Origin: DATKMK01 sp035541895 | GTDB lineage: Bacteria; Desulfobacterota; Binatia; HRBIN30; JACQVA1 | Direction of reading: 5' to 3' | NCBI GenBank assembly: GCA_035541895.1 | Contig: DATKMK010000025.1 | Coordinates: forward strand, 1-46,921 | DNA length: 46,921 bases | Part shown: piece after piece, positions 1 to 9,224 of the stretch | How the letters are laid out: the number at the start of each line of letters is the position of its first letter | Numbering within the stretch: position 1 is the first letter of the stretch | Notes under the pieces: model-generated | Seen by the model: the letters and a program-made list of their open reading frames with translations, nothing else | The model's database searches: none | Told to the model about the DNA's origin: nothing | Translations under genes and position numbers: made by a program

Positions 1-67
1 CCATGTCACCAAACGAAGGGCGTGACAATGAAGATGCGGACGCTGCGGCGATTGATCCACCGAGAGT

Positions 68-898
68 CTACCGCCCGGTGAACTGCGGCGGCCGGCGCTG
101 GACGAACGAGGCGACGCCTTCGCGGAAATCTTCGGTGGTGAAGCTGGCGACCATCTCACGGTCGGCTTCTTCGATCGCGCTGCCGAGATCGGTGAACAGG
201 TCACCGTAGAGTTGCCGCTTCATGATCCGGATTGAGCGCGGCGACGCGAGGGTCGCCATTTCGGTCGCCACCTCCCGCACGGTCGTCATGAGTTGATCGT
301 GCTCGACCACGCGATTCACCAAGCCGATGCGCAGTGCCTCCTGCGCGTCGATGATGCGGCCGGAGTACAGCAGATCGCAGGCGTGATGCATGCCGATCAA
401 CTTCGGTAGCAGCCAAGCACTACCGTGCTCCGCGACCAGTCCGCGCCGCGCGAAGATGGTTCCGAAGCGCGCACGGTCCGAGGCGATGCGCAGGTCGTAG
501 TACAGCATGTAGGAGAGACCGAGCCCGACCGCGATGCCGTTGACGGCCGCGATCACCGGCTTCTGCATGCCGAGCGGAAAGCTGTATTCGCCGCGGAATG
601 CAACCGGCACCGACGGGTCGAACTCGACGCGCAAGCCGGCGTCGCCCGCCGACAGCGCCGCATTGCCGTCGCCCTTCTGCAGACCCTGCAGCATGTCCAT
701 GTCCGCCCCGGCGCAGTAGCCCTTGCCGGCGCCGGTGACGACCACCACGCGGACCGCGTCGTCGCGATCGGCTTGCAGACAGGCGTGGCGCACTTCGGCG
801 CTCATCCGCATCGTCCAGGCGTTCAATCGCTCCGGGCGGTTCAACGTGATCGTCGCAATTCGATCCGACACCTCGTACAGAATCTGCTCGTAACCCAT
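68..898 (-). CDS. Enoyl-CoA hydratase/isomerase family protein
   Basis: Crotonase-fold protein of 276 residues, the usual length of the family. It is likely to hydrate or isomerise a 2-enoyl-CoA in the cytoplasm during fatty-acid or aromatic-acid breakdown. The N-terminus carries the family signature ATITLNRPERLNAW. The oxyanion-hole segments are visible as VVVTGAGKGYCAGADM and AAVNGIAVGLGLS, and a glutamate follows in LVAEHGSAW. I start it at the ATG at 898 because a GGAGGGG ribosome site lies about 10 bases upstream; an open frame extends further to 949. It is paralogous to the hydratase at 14239-15072 and shares its YEQIL opening. The exact substrate cannot be told from sequence. Confidence 0.9.
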   Translation of the reverse strand: MGYEQILYEVSDRIATITLNRPERLNAWTMRMSAEVRHACLQADRDDAVRVVVVTGAGKGYCAGADMDMLQGLQKGDGNAALSAGDAGLRVEFDPSVPVAFRGEYSFPLGMQKPVIAAVNGIAVGLGLSYMLYYDLRIASDRARFGTIFARRGLVAEHGSAWLLPKLIGMHHACDLLYSGRIIDAQEALRIGLVNRVVEHDQLMTTVREVATEMATLASPRSIRIMKRQLYGDLFTDLGSAIEEADREMVASFTTEDFREGVASFVQRRPPQFTGR

Positions 899-1026
899 GG
901 CGGCGTCCCCTCCGCGAGACGTGATGGCTAGCGCGTACCTCGGATGCACCGGCAGTGCAACGGGCTCGACAGGTGGCGGCGGACGACCGAAACAGGTAGC
1001 AAGTCGACGGACTGGGAGAGTCGATC

Positions 1027-1578
1027 ATGGGAGAAGACGGGTTGGAAGTTCCCGAGGAGCGCCGTGGGAGCGAACCGCTCGAACAGCGCGTCGCCATTTT
1101 TACCGCATTGCTCGCTGCCCTCGGGGCGGTCGTCGGCTATCAGGGGAATCACCTGATGCACGAGGTGCTGCTGCGCAAGAACGAAGCGGTGCTTCAGAAG
1201 GCGGAAGCCACCGACGAGTGGAACTACTATCAGGCCGTCAGCACGAAGGCGCATCTCATGGAGTTGGCGCAGCAGCTGGTCCCGCCTGAGCGCGCCGCGC
1301 AGTTCGACGATCGCATCAAGAAGTACGGCGCGCAACGGGACGAGGTTCAAGCGACGGCGCGCGAGTTGGACGCCGCGTCGCAGCGCTCGGCGGAGGAGTC
1401 AGCGCAGCTGGAAGCGCCACACGGGCGATTGGCGACGGCGATGATCTTCCTGCAGATCGCGATCTCGCTCGCGTCGATCACGGCGCTCACCAAACGCGGG
1501 TGGCTGTTCGTCGTCGCAGCAACCAGCGCGATCGGTGGAGTCGGATTGTGGGTGTCGGTGTTGATCGCCGGTGGTTGA
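1027..1578 (+). CDS. DUF4337-type membrane protein
   Basis: A 183-residue protein with an N-terminal hydrophobic segment (about residues 22-40), a charged helical middle that looks like a coiled coil (about 55-135), and two C-terminal hydrophobic segments (about 138-156 and 160-180). The layout and the EWNYYQA motif after the first helix match the DUF4337 family, whose function is unknown. A GGGAGAG ribosome site precedes the ATG. It is divergent from the enoyl-CoA hydratase and is followed by a lipoprotein hydrolase on the same strand. I infer an inner-membrane protein with a cytoplasmic or periplasmic coiled-coil domain. Confidence 0.8.
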   Translation: MGEDGLEVPEERRGSEPLEQRVAIFTALLAALGAVVGYQGNHLMHEVLLRKNEAVLQKAEATDEWNYYQAVSTKAHLMELAQQLVPPERAAQFDDRIKKYGAQRDEVQATARELDAASQRSAEESAQLEAPHGRLATAMIFLQIAISLASITALTKRGWLFVVAATSAIGGVGLWVSVLIAGG

Positions 1579-1639
1579 AAGCGCGCCACCGGACCGCGTC
1601 GCGTTGACTCAGGTCGATCGCTCGCATAGTGAGCCGCGC

Positions 1640-2809
1640 ATGCCGAAATGGCACCACCAGGCGCTGGCGGTGTTGGCGATTGCGCTTGCAGCCTGTGGCG
1701 GTAGCGTCCCGAGTGTTGCCCCGCTCACCAGCGCAGAAGTTCTGCAGGCCGGGCCGTCCACGGTGGGCGTCCGAACCGTCGCATTCATCGACACCAGTCG
1801 GCCGACGATGCCGAACGGCAGTTATCCGGGTTCTCCATCTCGGCGGCTGACGACGGAGATCTGGTACCCGACGAGCGCCAGCCCGACTCAAACCGGACAA
1901 GATGTGCGCAATGCGTCGGTCGGGCCGGGTCGCCATCCGTTGATCATCTACAGCCACGGCTTCATGGATTTTCGCACCGGCGGAACCTACCTGGCCCGTC
2001 ATCTGGCGAGTTACGGTTACGTTGTGGCGGCGCCGGATTTCCCGCTGACTCGCAACGGTGCGCCCGGCGGCGCCAACGCGTTGGATCTGGTCAATCAACC
2101 CGGCGATGTTCGCTATCTCATTGATCAGTTCGTCGCGATGGACAGTGATCCGACGAGCGACTTTGCCGCGCGAATCGACGCCGATCGCATCGGGCTGAGC
2201 GGCTTGTCGTTGGGCGGCTCGACGACTTTCTTGGCGACGTTTCATCCGACGCTGCGCGATCCGCGCGTGCGCGCGGCAGCGCCCATCGCCGGCCTCGCGT
2301 GTCAGTTCGGACCGAAGTTCTACGACGATCGGCGCATCCCTCTGCTGATCGTGCACGGGTCGATTGATGCGATCGTTGCGTACCCACAGAATGCCGTCTT
2401 TGCGTTCGGCGAAGCGCGGCCGCCGAAGTACCTCGCGACGATTGCCGGTGCCTCGCACACCGCGTTCACCGACGGCGCCACGTTGTTCGAGACCGTGCCG
2501 AATCCCGACGTGATCGGGTGCGGGGCGCTGCGAGGCCCCACGGACGATTCGGGAACCACTCTGTCCGATCGACTCGTGGATTTGCTGGGTGGCGCCGACG
2601 CCGGCATCATCCTCGGGGATTGCCCCATGAGTTGTGCGAATCCGAATTTGCCGCGCGCCATCCGGGTGACGCGTCAGCACGAGTTGACGATCCTCAGCGT
2701 GTTTCCGTTCTTTGAGGCCTATCTTCGCAGTGACACGCGGGCGCGGGAATTTCTCGAACGCAACGCCGCGGTGGAGAACGCAGAGCTGACCGTGCAATTC
2801 AGTCGCTGA
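1640..2809 (+). CDS. Lipoprotein alpha/beta hydrolase (PAF-acetylhydrolase/chlorophyllase-like)
   Basis: A 389-residue predicted lipoprotein. The signal peptide ends in the lipobox LAAC, so I prefer the ATG at 1640 over the upstream start of the open frame at 1571. The alpha/beta hydrolase core follows: a YSHGF segment provides the oxyanion region, the nucleophile elbow is GLSLGG, a late VHGSID segment should hold the acidic residue and ASHTAF the histidine. The arrangement resembles platelet-activating-factor acetylhydrolase and dienelactone hydrolase relatives. It probably cleaves an ester at the outer or periplasmic face. Substrate unknown. It ends 14 bases from the stop of the convergent PLP enzyme. 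Confidence 0.85.
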   Translation: MPKWHHQALAVLAIALAACGGSVPSVAPLTSAEVLQAGPSTVGVRTVAFIDTSRPTMPNGSYPGSPSRRLTTEIWYPTSASPTQTGQDVRNASVGPGRHPLIIYSHGFMDFRTGGTYLARHLASYGYVVAAPDFPLTRNGAPGGANALDLVNQPGDVRYLIDQFVAMDSDPTSDFAARIDADRIGLSGLSLGGSTTFLATFHPTLRDPRVRAAAPIAGLACQFGPKFYDDRRIPLLIVHGSIDAIVAYPQNAVFAFGEARPPKYLATIAGASHTAFTDGATLFETVPNPDVIGCGALRGPTDDSGTTLSDRLVDLLGGADAGIILGDCPMSCANPNLPRAIRVTRQHELTILSVFPFFEAYLRSDTRAREFLERNAAVENAELTVQFSR

Positions 2810-2823
2810 CCGCCGTCTCCCCC

Positions 2824-3810
2824 TTACCAGCCGCGAAGATCGACGGCCCAGTCGTCGACGACCTGTTCGCCGGAGACCAGGTGAAGACGCTCATGGTAGG
2901 CGATGGTTGGATCGATGTGCGCCGGCCAGACACGCACGCGATCGCCGGCTTTCACCGGCGTCTCGGGCGCAAAGGTAATGTGCTCGTCCGAGCAGAACCA
3001 GACCTTGGCATCATCGATCGTCGGATTGCCGTGATCCATCCCGAGTGCCTTGAGGCCGGCGTCGGCGACCGCGTACGCCGGCGAGACCGAAATTGCGGTC
3101 GCGAGCACGCTGAGGCCCATGCGAAACGGCAACCCAAGTTTGGCGTAGGCCGTATCCATCAGGACGTACGAGCCGGCTTGGATCTCGTTCGCCCACACGT
3201 TGCAGCCGTATGTCCCGGTGCCACCCGCGGAAATCAGCTCGCCGCCGACCGCGCGGTGCGCCGACAGCAAAAGCTGCATCGCTTCTTCGCACAATCGCTC
3301 GCGGGTGGCGCGATCGTCGAGGCCGACGACGTGACCTTCGTAGCCCATCACGCCGCGCACGCTCAGTCCGCGCCGCCGGGCGAGGTCGCCGAGCCGGCCG
3401 GCGTCGTCGGGTAGGCAACCGCAGCGCGGCAAGCCGACGTTCACATCGATGACGACCTCACGCACGCCGGCCGCGACCGCCGCCGCAATGGTCGCGTCCG
3501 AATCAACCGCGAGTGTGAGGCGCGCCTCAAGTTCACCCAAACGGCGCGCATCGAGCACCTCATTGGCGAGGAGAAGATCTTCCCCGAGCCCCGCCGCCGC
3601 CATGCCCTCGACCTCGCGGATGGTCGCGCAGGTAAAGCGCCGGTGCCCGTGTGCGGCTTGCCGGCGGGCGAGCGCCGTGCACTTGTGCGCCTTCACGTGC
3701 GGGCGCAAACGCGGTCCCGGCAGTGCCGCCGCCATCGTCGCCAAATTCGCTTCGAGAATGTCGACATCGGCCAGCAGCGCGGGCGTCTGCAGATCGTAGA
3801 TCGTGTTCAT
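2824..3810 (-). CDS. D-threonine aldolase/D-serine dehydratase-like PLP enzyme
   Basis: A 328-residue fold-type III (alanine-racemase N-terminal) PLP protein. The opening LQTPALLADVDIL and the RPHVKAHK segment, whose first lysine should bind PLP, are characteristic of the D-TA/DSD1 family. A C-terminal metal-binding signature with PAHIDPT and a nearby histidine is also visible. Known members cleave D-3-hydroxy amino acids to glycine plus an aldehyde or dehydrate D-serine; the choice between these cannot be made here. The ATG at 3810 has a GAGGATC ribosome site; the open frame extends to 3873 but lacks one there. Divergent from the GH172 gene. Confidence 0.88.
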   Translation of the reverse strand: MNTIYDLQTPALLADVDILEANLATMAAALPGPRLRPHVKAHKCTALARRQAAHGHRRFTCATIREVEGMAAAGLGEDLLLANEVLDARRLGELEARLTLAVDSDATIAAAVAAGVREVVIDVNVGLPRCGCLPDDAGRLGDLARRRGLSVRGVMGYEGHVVGLDDRATRERLCEEAMQLLLSAHRAVGGELISAGGTGTYGCNVWANEIQAGSYVLMDTAYAKLGLPFRMGLSVLATAISVSPAYAVADAGLKALGMDHGNPTIDDAKVWFCSDEHITFAPETPVKAGDRVRVWPAHIDPTIAYHERLHLVSGEQVVDDWAVDLRGW

Positions 3811-3896
3811 CCTGATCCTCGATTCGCCGGACTCGTATCGTGCTTCACTCGACGCTACAACTCCAACTTGCACTCGGGTAAGCTGCGGGAACGACG

Positions 3897-5066
3897 ATGC
3901 GTCACGTGACAGACCCTTCTGTAATCGATCCCGCGCTCGATTGCCGTGCCGTCAGCTTCGAGAACCCGACCGGTGCGCGCGGTGCCGGCGGTACGGCGCA
4001 TCAGGGGCGCAAAGGCGCTCCCGCTCGCACGCTGAGGCCCGGCGAGCGCGTCGTGCTCGCCGACCTTGCCGGACCCGGAGCGCTCCATCACCTTTGGATG
4101 ACTTTTTCCCCGGCGCCGCCGGAGATCATGCGCGCGCTCTGGTTGGAGGTGTTCTACGACGGTGCCCCGGAGCCGAGCGTGTCGGTGCCGTGTCTCGACT
4201 TCTTTGCCTCACCGCACGGACGCCCGGTTGCGTTCGACTCGGCGATGGTCTCCGTGCGCGAAGGGCGCGGCTTCAACAGCTACATCCCGATGCCGTTTCG
4301 TCGCAGCGTGCGGGTCGAACTCACCAACGGCAGCGCGCGCCGGGTGCCGCTCTACTACCAGATCGACTACACGAACGGGCCAGTCGCAGATGATTCGGGC
4401 TACTTGCACGTTTCGTTTCGACGGGAAAATCCCACCGTGCTGCGGCGCGATTTCGTGATCGCCGACGGCCTGCGGGGACCGGGGCGGTTGCTTGGGTGTG
4501 CGGTCGGCGTCCGGGTGATCGATGCCGGCTTCTGGTACGGCGAGGGCGAGGTGAAGGTGTATCGCGACGGTGACGGCGACCGTCCGACCATTTGCGGAAC
4601 CGGGCTCGAAGACTACGTCGGCAGTGCCTGGGGCATGGGCGCGCACGCCACGCTCTACGCCGGCGCGCCGCTGGTGGTTCGCAATCCTGATCATGGACCC
4701 AATCCCGACTTTGTCAGCTTCTATCGCTGGCATCTCGCCGATCCGATTATGTTTGCGAGCGCGCTGCGCGTGACGATTCAACAAATCGGCTACGCATTTT
4801 TCACCGCCGGCCAGGAAAGCGAATTCGAGCGCTACGCGGCGACCAATCCCGCCGCCGGCGCAGGTTGGGAGCGCAATCCCTCGCCCGGTGTGCTCGCCCG
4901 CGGTATCGCCGAACGCGTCGACGACTACTGCGCGACGGCGTACGTGTACTGCCGGGAACCGCAGCCGGTCCCACGGATCGACCTGCCCGCTGCGCTGGCC
5001 GATATCGGCCGGCGACCCTACGAACCCACGCATCCGTTCGAAGCCATGTTCGCCGGTGAGTCGTGA
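3897..5066 (+). CDS. GH172 / DUF2961 family protein
   Basis: A 389-residue protein of the DUF2961 family, now glycoside hydrolase family 172, whose characterised members act on difructose dianhydride and related arabino- or fructofuranosides. Family features seen are the SFENPTGARG opening, the LHHLWMTF strand, the GRGFNSYIPMPF segment and the GTGLEDYVGSAWG stretch. There is no signal peptide, so it is probably cytoplasmic. It is the first gene of a plus-strand operon and its stop TGA shares one base with the ATG of the DUF4301 gene. The setting next to rml genes suggests a role in processing or making a deoxyhexose-containing glycan (inference). Confidence 0.88.
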   Translation: MRHVTDPSVIDPALDCRAVSFENPTGARGAGGTAHQGRKGAPARTLRPGERVVLADLAGPGALHHLWMTFSPAPPEIMRALWLEVFYDGAPEPSVSVPCLDFFASPHGRPVAFDSAMVSVREGRGFNSYIPMPFRRSVRVELTNGSARRVPLYYQIDYTNGPVADDSGYLHVSFRRENPTVLRRDFVIADGLRGPGRLLGCAVGVRVIDAGFWYGEGEVKVYRDGDGDRPTICGTGLEDYVGSAWGMGAHATLYAGAPLVVRNPDHGPNPDFVSFYRWHLADPIMFASALRVTIQQIGYAFFTAGQESEFERYAATNPAAGAGWERNPSPGVLARGIAERVDDYCATAYVYCREPQPVPRIDLPAALADIGRRPYEPTHPFEAMFAGES

Positions 5067-6637
5067 TGGCCGTCGAGCAAGCGCACTCGCTGCTGAACCG
5101 CGATGATCTCGACCAGATCGCGTCGCTCGGCATCGCGCCGGAGGAAGTGCATCGCCAGATTCGTCTGTTCGCCGAGCCGCCGCCGTTCGCCGTGCTGGTG
5201 CGACCCGCGACCATCGGCGACGGCATCCGCCGATTGAGTGCAGCCGACATTGCGGCGTCTGCGGATGCCTGGGCCGATGCCTGTCGCGCCGGGCGATTTG
5301 CCAAGTTCGTGCCCGCGTCGGGCGCGGCCAGTCGGATGTTTCAGGCCTTGCTGGCCGAGCGCAATCGCGGTCAGGAAATGCGGCGCGATGCGATCGCGCG
5401 CCGCGCTGCCGGGGGTGACGGGCCCGCGCGCGAACTGCTCGCATTCGTCGACGGCATTCAGCGGTGTGCCTTTTTCGATGATCTGGCTGTGGTGGTGGCA
5501 GCCCGCGGGCAGGATGCGAAGACACTCATCCGAGAAGGACAGTTCGACGTGTTGCTCGACGCCTTGTTGACCGCATCGGGATTGAACTATCCCGCGCTGC
5601 CGAAGGGGCTGCTCGCATTCCATCGATATCCGGACGGAGGTCGGACCGCGTTCGAAGAGCATCTCGTTGAAGCGGCGCATTACGTTCGCGATGGCGCAGG
5701 TCGGTGTCGTCTGCACTTCACGGTCTCTCCCGAACATCGGGAACGATTTGAGAAACTGCTTGCGACGGTGCAGACGCGGTACGAGCGGCAATACAGCGCG
5801 CACTTCGACGTGAGTTTCTCGGTGCAGAAGGTCTCGACCAACACGCTCGCCGTCGACGCCGACAACCGGCCGTTTCGCACTGCCGATGGCCGGCTCTTGT
5901 TCCGCGCCGGTGGTCACGGGGCACTGATCGAGAATCTCAATGATCTGCGCGCGGACCTCATCTTCATCAAGAACGTCGACAATGTGGTTCCCGATCGCCT
6001 CAAGCCGACGACGATTGCGTGGAAGCAGGCGCTCGCTGGTTGCCTGGTGATGGTGCAGGGCTCGATCTTCCACTGGCTTGCTCGGCTGGCGACCGAAACG
6101 GCACCGGAGGCGGTTGACGACGCGACCCGTTTCGTCGTTCGCGAACTGGGTTTGGCCGTGCCGTCGGCGAATCAGCGCAATGCGCGAGAGTGGTTGATCG
6201 CCACGTTGAACCGCCCGATTCGAGTCTGCGGGATGGTGCGCAACACCGGCGAACCTGGCGGCGGGCCGTTTTGGACGCGCGAGAGTGACGGCCGGGTATC
6301 GTTGCAGATCGTCGAGAGCGCCCAGGTTGATCCCGTCGCCGCCGATCAACAAGCGATCCTCAAGGCCTCGACCCATTTCAATCCCGTGGATCTGGTGTGC
6401 GGCGTCCGCGATTGGCGCGGTGAACCGTTCGACCTCCGTCGCTTTGTCGATCCCGCGGCGGTATTCATCTCACGCAAGGCGCAAGATGGGCGCCGTCTCA
6501 AGGCGCTGGAACTGCCGGGGTTGTGGAACGGCGCGATGGCGGATTGGACGACGGTGTTCGTCGAGGTGCCGGTTGAAACGTTCACGCCGGTCAAGACCGT
6601 CACTGATCTGCTGCGCCCCGAGCACCAACCGGTTTGA
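5066..6637 (+). CDS. DUF4301 family protein, possibly a sugar-nucleotidyltransferase relative
   Basis: A 523-residue protein of the DUF4301 family, recognised by the KFVPASGAASRMF segment near residue 85. This motif resembles the phosphate-binding loop of sugar nucleotidyltransferases. Later segments, GGHGALIENLNDL and FIKNVDNVVPDR, resemble the sugar- and metal-binding parts of UDP-sugar pyrophosphorylases. The family has no assigned activity that I know of. The start is the ATG at 5066, overlapping the previous stop by one base; a GTG lies one codon earlier. The gene sits 45 bases before rmlB, which supports a nucleotide-sugar role (inference). Confidence 0.8.
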   Translation: MAVEQAHSLLNRDDLDQIASLGIAPEEVHRQIRLFAEPPPFAVLVRPATIGDGIRRLSAADIAASADAWADACRAGRFAKFVPASGAASRMFQALLAERNRGQEMRRDAIARRAAGGDGPARELLAFVDGIQRCAFFDDLAVVVAARGQDAKTLIREGQFDVLLDALLTASGLNYPALPKGLLAFHRYPDGGRTAFEEHLVEAAHYVRDGAGRCRLHFTVSPEHRERFEKLLATVQTRYERQYSAHFDVSFSVQKVSTNTLAVDADNRPFRTADGRLLFRAGGHGALIENLNDLRADLIFIKNVDNVVPDRLKPTTIAWKQALAGCLVMVQGSIFHWLARLATETAPEAVDDATRFVVRELGLAVPSANQRNAREWLIATLNRPIRVCGMVRNTGEPGGGPFWTRESDGRVSLQIVESAQVDPVAADQQAILKASTHFNPVDLVCGVRDWRGEPFDLRRFVDPAAVFISRKAQDGRRLKALELPGLWNGAMADWTTVFVEVPVETFTPVKTVTDLLRPEHQPV

Positions 6638-6682
6638 GATGACGGGTCGATCTGCGCTATCCGGGCACCGAGTAGGTGATTG

Positions 6683-7774
6683 ATGGACACCATGATCGTG
6701 ACCGGCGGAGCCGGATTCATCGGTTCCAACTTCGTGCGCGTGGCGTTGGCGAAGACCGACGCGCGCGTGGTGGTGTTCGACAAGCTGACGTACGCTGGCA
6801 GTCTGCTCAACCTGGAGGATGTCTCGCGCGATCCTCGATTCGTGTTCGTCAAAGGCGACATCGCCGATCGTGCCGCCGTGCGAGCGTTGTACGAGCACAA
6901 CCGGCCGACGTGGGTGGTCAATTTCGCCGCCGAATCACACGTCGACCGTTCCATCGATCGCCCGCGCGACTTCGTGGACACCAACGTCGTCGGTGCCTTC
7001 GAACTACTCGAAGGCGCCCGCGCGCACCTCGCTGCCCGCGACCAGGCAACACGCGAGCGATTTCGCTTTCTTCACGTGTCGACCGACGAAGTCTACGGAA
7101 CCCTCGGTGCCGACGGCATGTTCTCCGAAGTCACGCCGTATGCGCCCAACTCGCCGTACGCCGCTTCGAAAGCGGCCGCGGATCATTTTGCACGCGCCTT
7201 CCACGAGACCTTCGCGCTGCCGGTGCTGATTACGAATTGCTCCAACAACTACGGTCCGTACCAGTTTCCCGAGAAGCTCATTCCGCTGATGTTGCTGAAT
7301 GCCGTCGAAGGTAAACCGCTGCCGATTTACGGTGACGGGAAGAACGTCCGCGATTGGCTGTACGTCGAGGATCACTGCGACGGCATCTTACTCGTGCTGC
7401 AAAGCGGCCGCATCGGGGAGAAGTACAACATCGGCGGACACAACGAACGGACGAACATCGAGATCGTGGATCGGATTTGCGATGCCCTGGAGGAATTGAT
7501 GCCGGCGGCGCAGAACCGGGCGCTGCAAGCCAAGGGTATCGCGCGCTATCATGATCTCAAGACCTTTGTCGCCGATCGGCCCGGCCACGATCGCCGGTAC
7601 GCCATCGATGCCTCGAAGATCCATCGCGACCTCGGCTGGCGACCACGCCGGACCTTCGAGTCCGGCGTCGCGGCCACCGTGCGTTGGTACATCACCCATC
7701 GCGATTGGTGCGAGCAGATCCAACGCGGACGTTACCAGCGCGAGCGCCTTGGACTCGGGAGCGAAGCCAGCTAA
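6683..7774 (+). CDS. rmlB: dTDP-glucose 4,6-dehydratase
   Basis: Extended short-chain dehydrogenase of 363 residues. It converts dTDP-D-glucose to dTDP-4-keto-6-deoxy-D-glucose, step two of dTDP-L-rhamnose synthesis, with bound NAD. The Rossmann motif VTGGAGFIGSN is at the N-terminus, the family motif FAAESHVDRS is present, the STDEVYG strand carries the dehydration residues, and SPYAASKA supplies the catalytic Tyr and Lys. I use the ATG at 6683 because AGGTG lies 4-5 bases upstream; a second ATG at 6692 is possible. It is the first of three rml genes in the order B-A-C, 18 bases before rmlA. Confidence 0.95.
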   Translation: MDTMIVTGGAGFIGSNFVRVALAKTDARVVVFDKLTYAGSLLNLEDVSRDPRFVFVKGDIADRAAVRALYEHNRPTWVVNFAAESHVDRSIDRPRDFVDTNVVGAFELLEGARAHLAARDQATRERFRFLHVSTDEVYGTLGADGMFSEVTPYAPNSPYAASKAAADHFARAFHETFALPVLITNCSNNYGPYQFPEKLIPLMLLNAVEGKPLPIYGDGKNVRDWLYVEDHCDGILLVLQSGRIGEKYNIGGHNERTNIEIVDRICDALEELMPAAQNRALQAKGIARYHDLKTFVADRPGHDRRYAIDASKIHRDLGWRPRRTFESGVAATVRWYITHRDWCEQIQRGRYQRERLGLGSEAS

Positions 7775-7792
7775 CGCGGGAAGAGGTGAGGC

Positions 7793-8665
7793 ATGAAGGG
7801 GATCATTCTGGCCGGCGGTACCGGCACTCGGCTCTATCCGCTGACGCGCGCGGTCAGCAAGCAGTTGATGCCGATCTACGACAAGCCGATGATCTACTAT
7901 CCGCTGTCGACGCTCATGCTGGCGGGGATTCGTGATCTGCTGGTGATTACGACGCCGCACGAGCAGGACGGCTTCAAGCGGCTGCTCGGTGCCGGCGAGG
8001 AATGGGGACTCCGGATTCGCTACGCCGAACAGCCGAGCCCGAACGGAATCGCACAGGCGTTTCTGATCGGTCGCGACTTCATTGCCGATGATCGTGTGGC
8101 GCTCGCATTGGGCGACAACCTCTTTTACGGCCACGGATTCCCCGACTCGCTGCGCGAGGCGGCGACGCAGTCCGCGGGCGCGACGGTGTTCGCGTACTGG
8201 GTCAAGGACCCCGAACGATACGGCGTCGTCGAGTTCGACGCCCGGGGCCAGGCGATTTCGTTGGAAGAGAAACCGGTCAAGCCGCGCTCGTCCTACGCGG
8301 TCACCGGCTTGTATTTCTACGACCAACGAGTCGCGGACATCGCGGCGCGGCTCACGCCATCGGCACGCGGCGAACTCGAAATCACCGATCTCAATCGCGT
8401 CTACCTATCGGAAGGCACGCTGCACGTCGCCAAGCTCGGACGCGGGATTGCCTGGCTCGACACCGGCACGCACGAGGCGCTGCTGCAGGCGTCGATGTTC
8501 ATTCAAGCCATCGAAGAGCGCCAGGGACTCAAGGTGGCGTGTGTCGAGGAGATCGCTTATCGCATGGGCTACATCGGCAAGACCGACGTACTTCGGCTGG
8601 CGCGCGTCATGAACAACAGCAGCTACGGACAATATCTCCTGCGCATCGTGGAGCAGGAGCCGTGA
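7793..8665 (+). CDS. rmlA: Glucose-1-phosphate thymidylyltransferase
   Basis: A 290-residue nucleotidyltransferase making dTDP-glucose from dTTP and glucose-1-phosphate, the entry step of the dTDP-rhamnose pathway. The N-terminal loop GGTGTRLYPLT, the SKQLMPIYDKP substrate segment and the LGDNLFYG metal-binding strand are all present and the length is normal for the short RmlA class. AGAGGTGAGG is a good ribosome site before the ATG. It is followed after only four bases by rmlC, so the two are probably translationally coupled. Confidence 0.96.
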   Translation: MKGIILAGGTGTRLYPLTRAVSKQLMPIYDKPMIYYPLSTLMLAGIRDLLVITTPHEQDGFKRLLGAGEEWGLRIRYAEQPSPNGIAQAFLIGRDFIADDRVALALGDNLFYGHGFPDSLREAATQSAGATVFAYWVKDPERYGVVEFDARGQAISLEEKPVKPRSSYAVTGLYFYDQRVADIAARLTPSARGELEITDLNRVYLSEGTLHVAKLGRGIAWLDTGTHEALLQASMFIQAIEERQGLKVACVEEIAYRMGYIGKTDVLRLARVMNNSSYGQYLLRIVEQEP

Positions 8666-8669
8666 GCCG

Positions 8670-9224
8670 ATGAAGTTCCTGCCCACGGAAATTGCCGACG
8701 TCATCGTCATCGAACCGGATGTGTTCCGCGATCCCCGCGGGCTCTTCTTCGAGACGTACCATGCACAGAAGTACGCCGATGGCGGTATCGCGGGACCGTT
8801 TGTGCAGGACAACCAATCGCGTTCGTCGCGTGGCACGCTGCGCGGCCTGCACGCGCAACGCGAACGCCCGCAGGGCAAATTGGTGCGCGTGCTGCAAGGA
8901 GAGATCTTCGACGTCGCCGTCGACATCCGTCGCGACTCGCCGACGTTCAAGCGCTGGGTGGCGGTTACACTGTCGGCCGACAACTTCCGGCAGATCTACG
9001 TCCCGCCCGGCTTTCTGCACGGCTTCTGTGTGCTCAGCGAGATCGCGGAGGTCGAGTACAAGTGTACCGACTTTTATCAGCCCGGCGACGAGATGGGAGT
9101 GCGCTGGGACGATCCCGACTTGGCGGTCGAGTGGCCGGTGCGCGATCCGATCTTATCTGCAAAGGACCAAGCGCTTCCGGCTTTGGCCGACCGCCTACAT
9201 CTGTTGCCCACGTACCGGAGTTAG
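8670..9224 (+). CDS. rmlC: dTDP-4-dehydrorhamnose 3,5-epimerase
   Basis: A 184-residue cupin epimerase converting dTDP-4-keto-6-deoxyglucose to dTDP-4-keto-L-rhamnose. It shows the DNQSRSSRGTLRGLH segment with the catalytic histidine, the VRVLQGEIFDVAVDIR strand, and the PPGFLHGF motif with the catalytic tyrosine region nearby. The last gene of the operon: no rmlD reductase follows, so the final step must be encoded elsewhere or the product is another deoxysugar. Its stop codon overlaps the stop codon of the convergent lipoprotein gene. Confidence 0.95.
   Translation: MKFLPTEIADVIVIEPDVFRDPRGLFFETYHAQKYADGGIAGPFVQDNQSRSSRGTLRGLHAQRERPQGKLVRVLQGEIFDVAVDIRRDSPTFKRWVAVTLSADNFRQIYVPPGFLHGFCVLSEIAEVEYKCTDFYQPGDEMGVRWDDPDLAVEWPVRDPILSAKDQALPALADRLHLLPTYRS

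Noticed and set aside
3901..3910. GTCACGTGAC palindrome, with TCACGTGA also at 19890-19897
   Set aside because: Short, and the first lies within coding sequence at the start of the GH172 gene; two copies are not enough to claim a shared operator.
5018..6376. 452-codon minus-strand frame opposite DUF4301
   Set aside because: No domain or ribosome site; antisense shadow.
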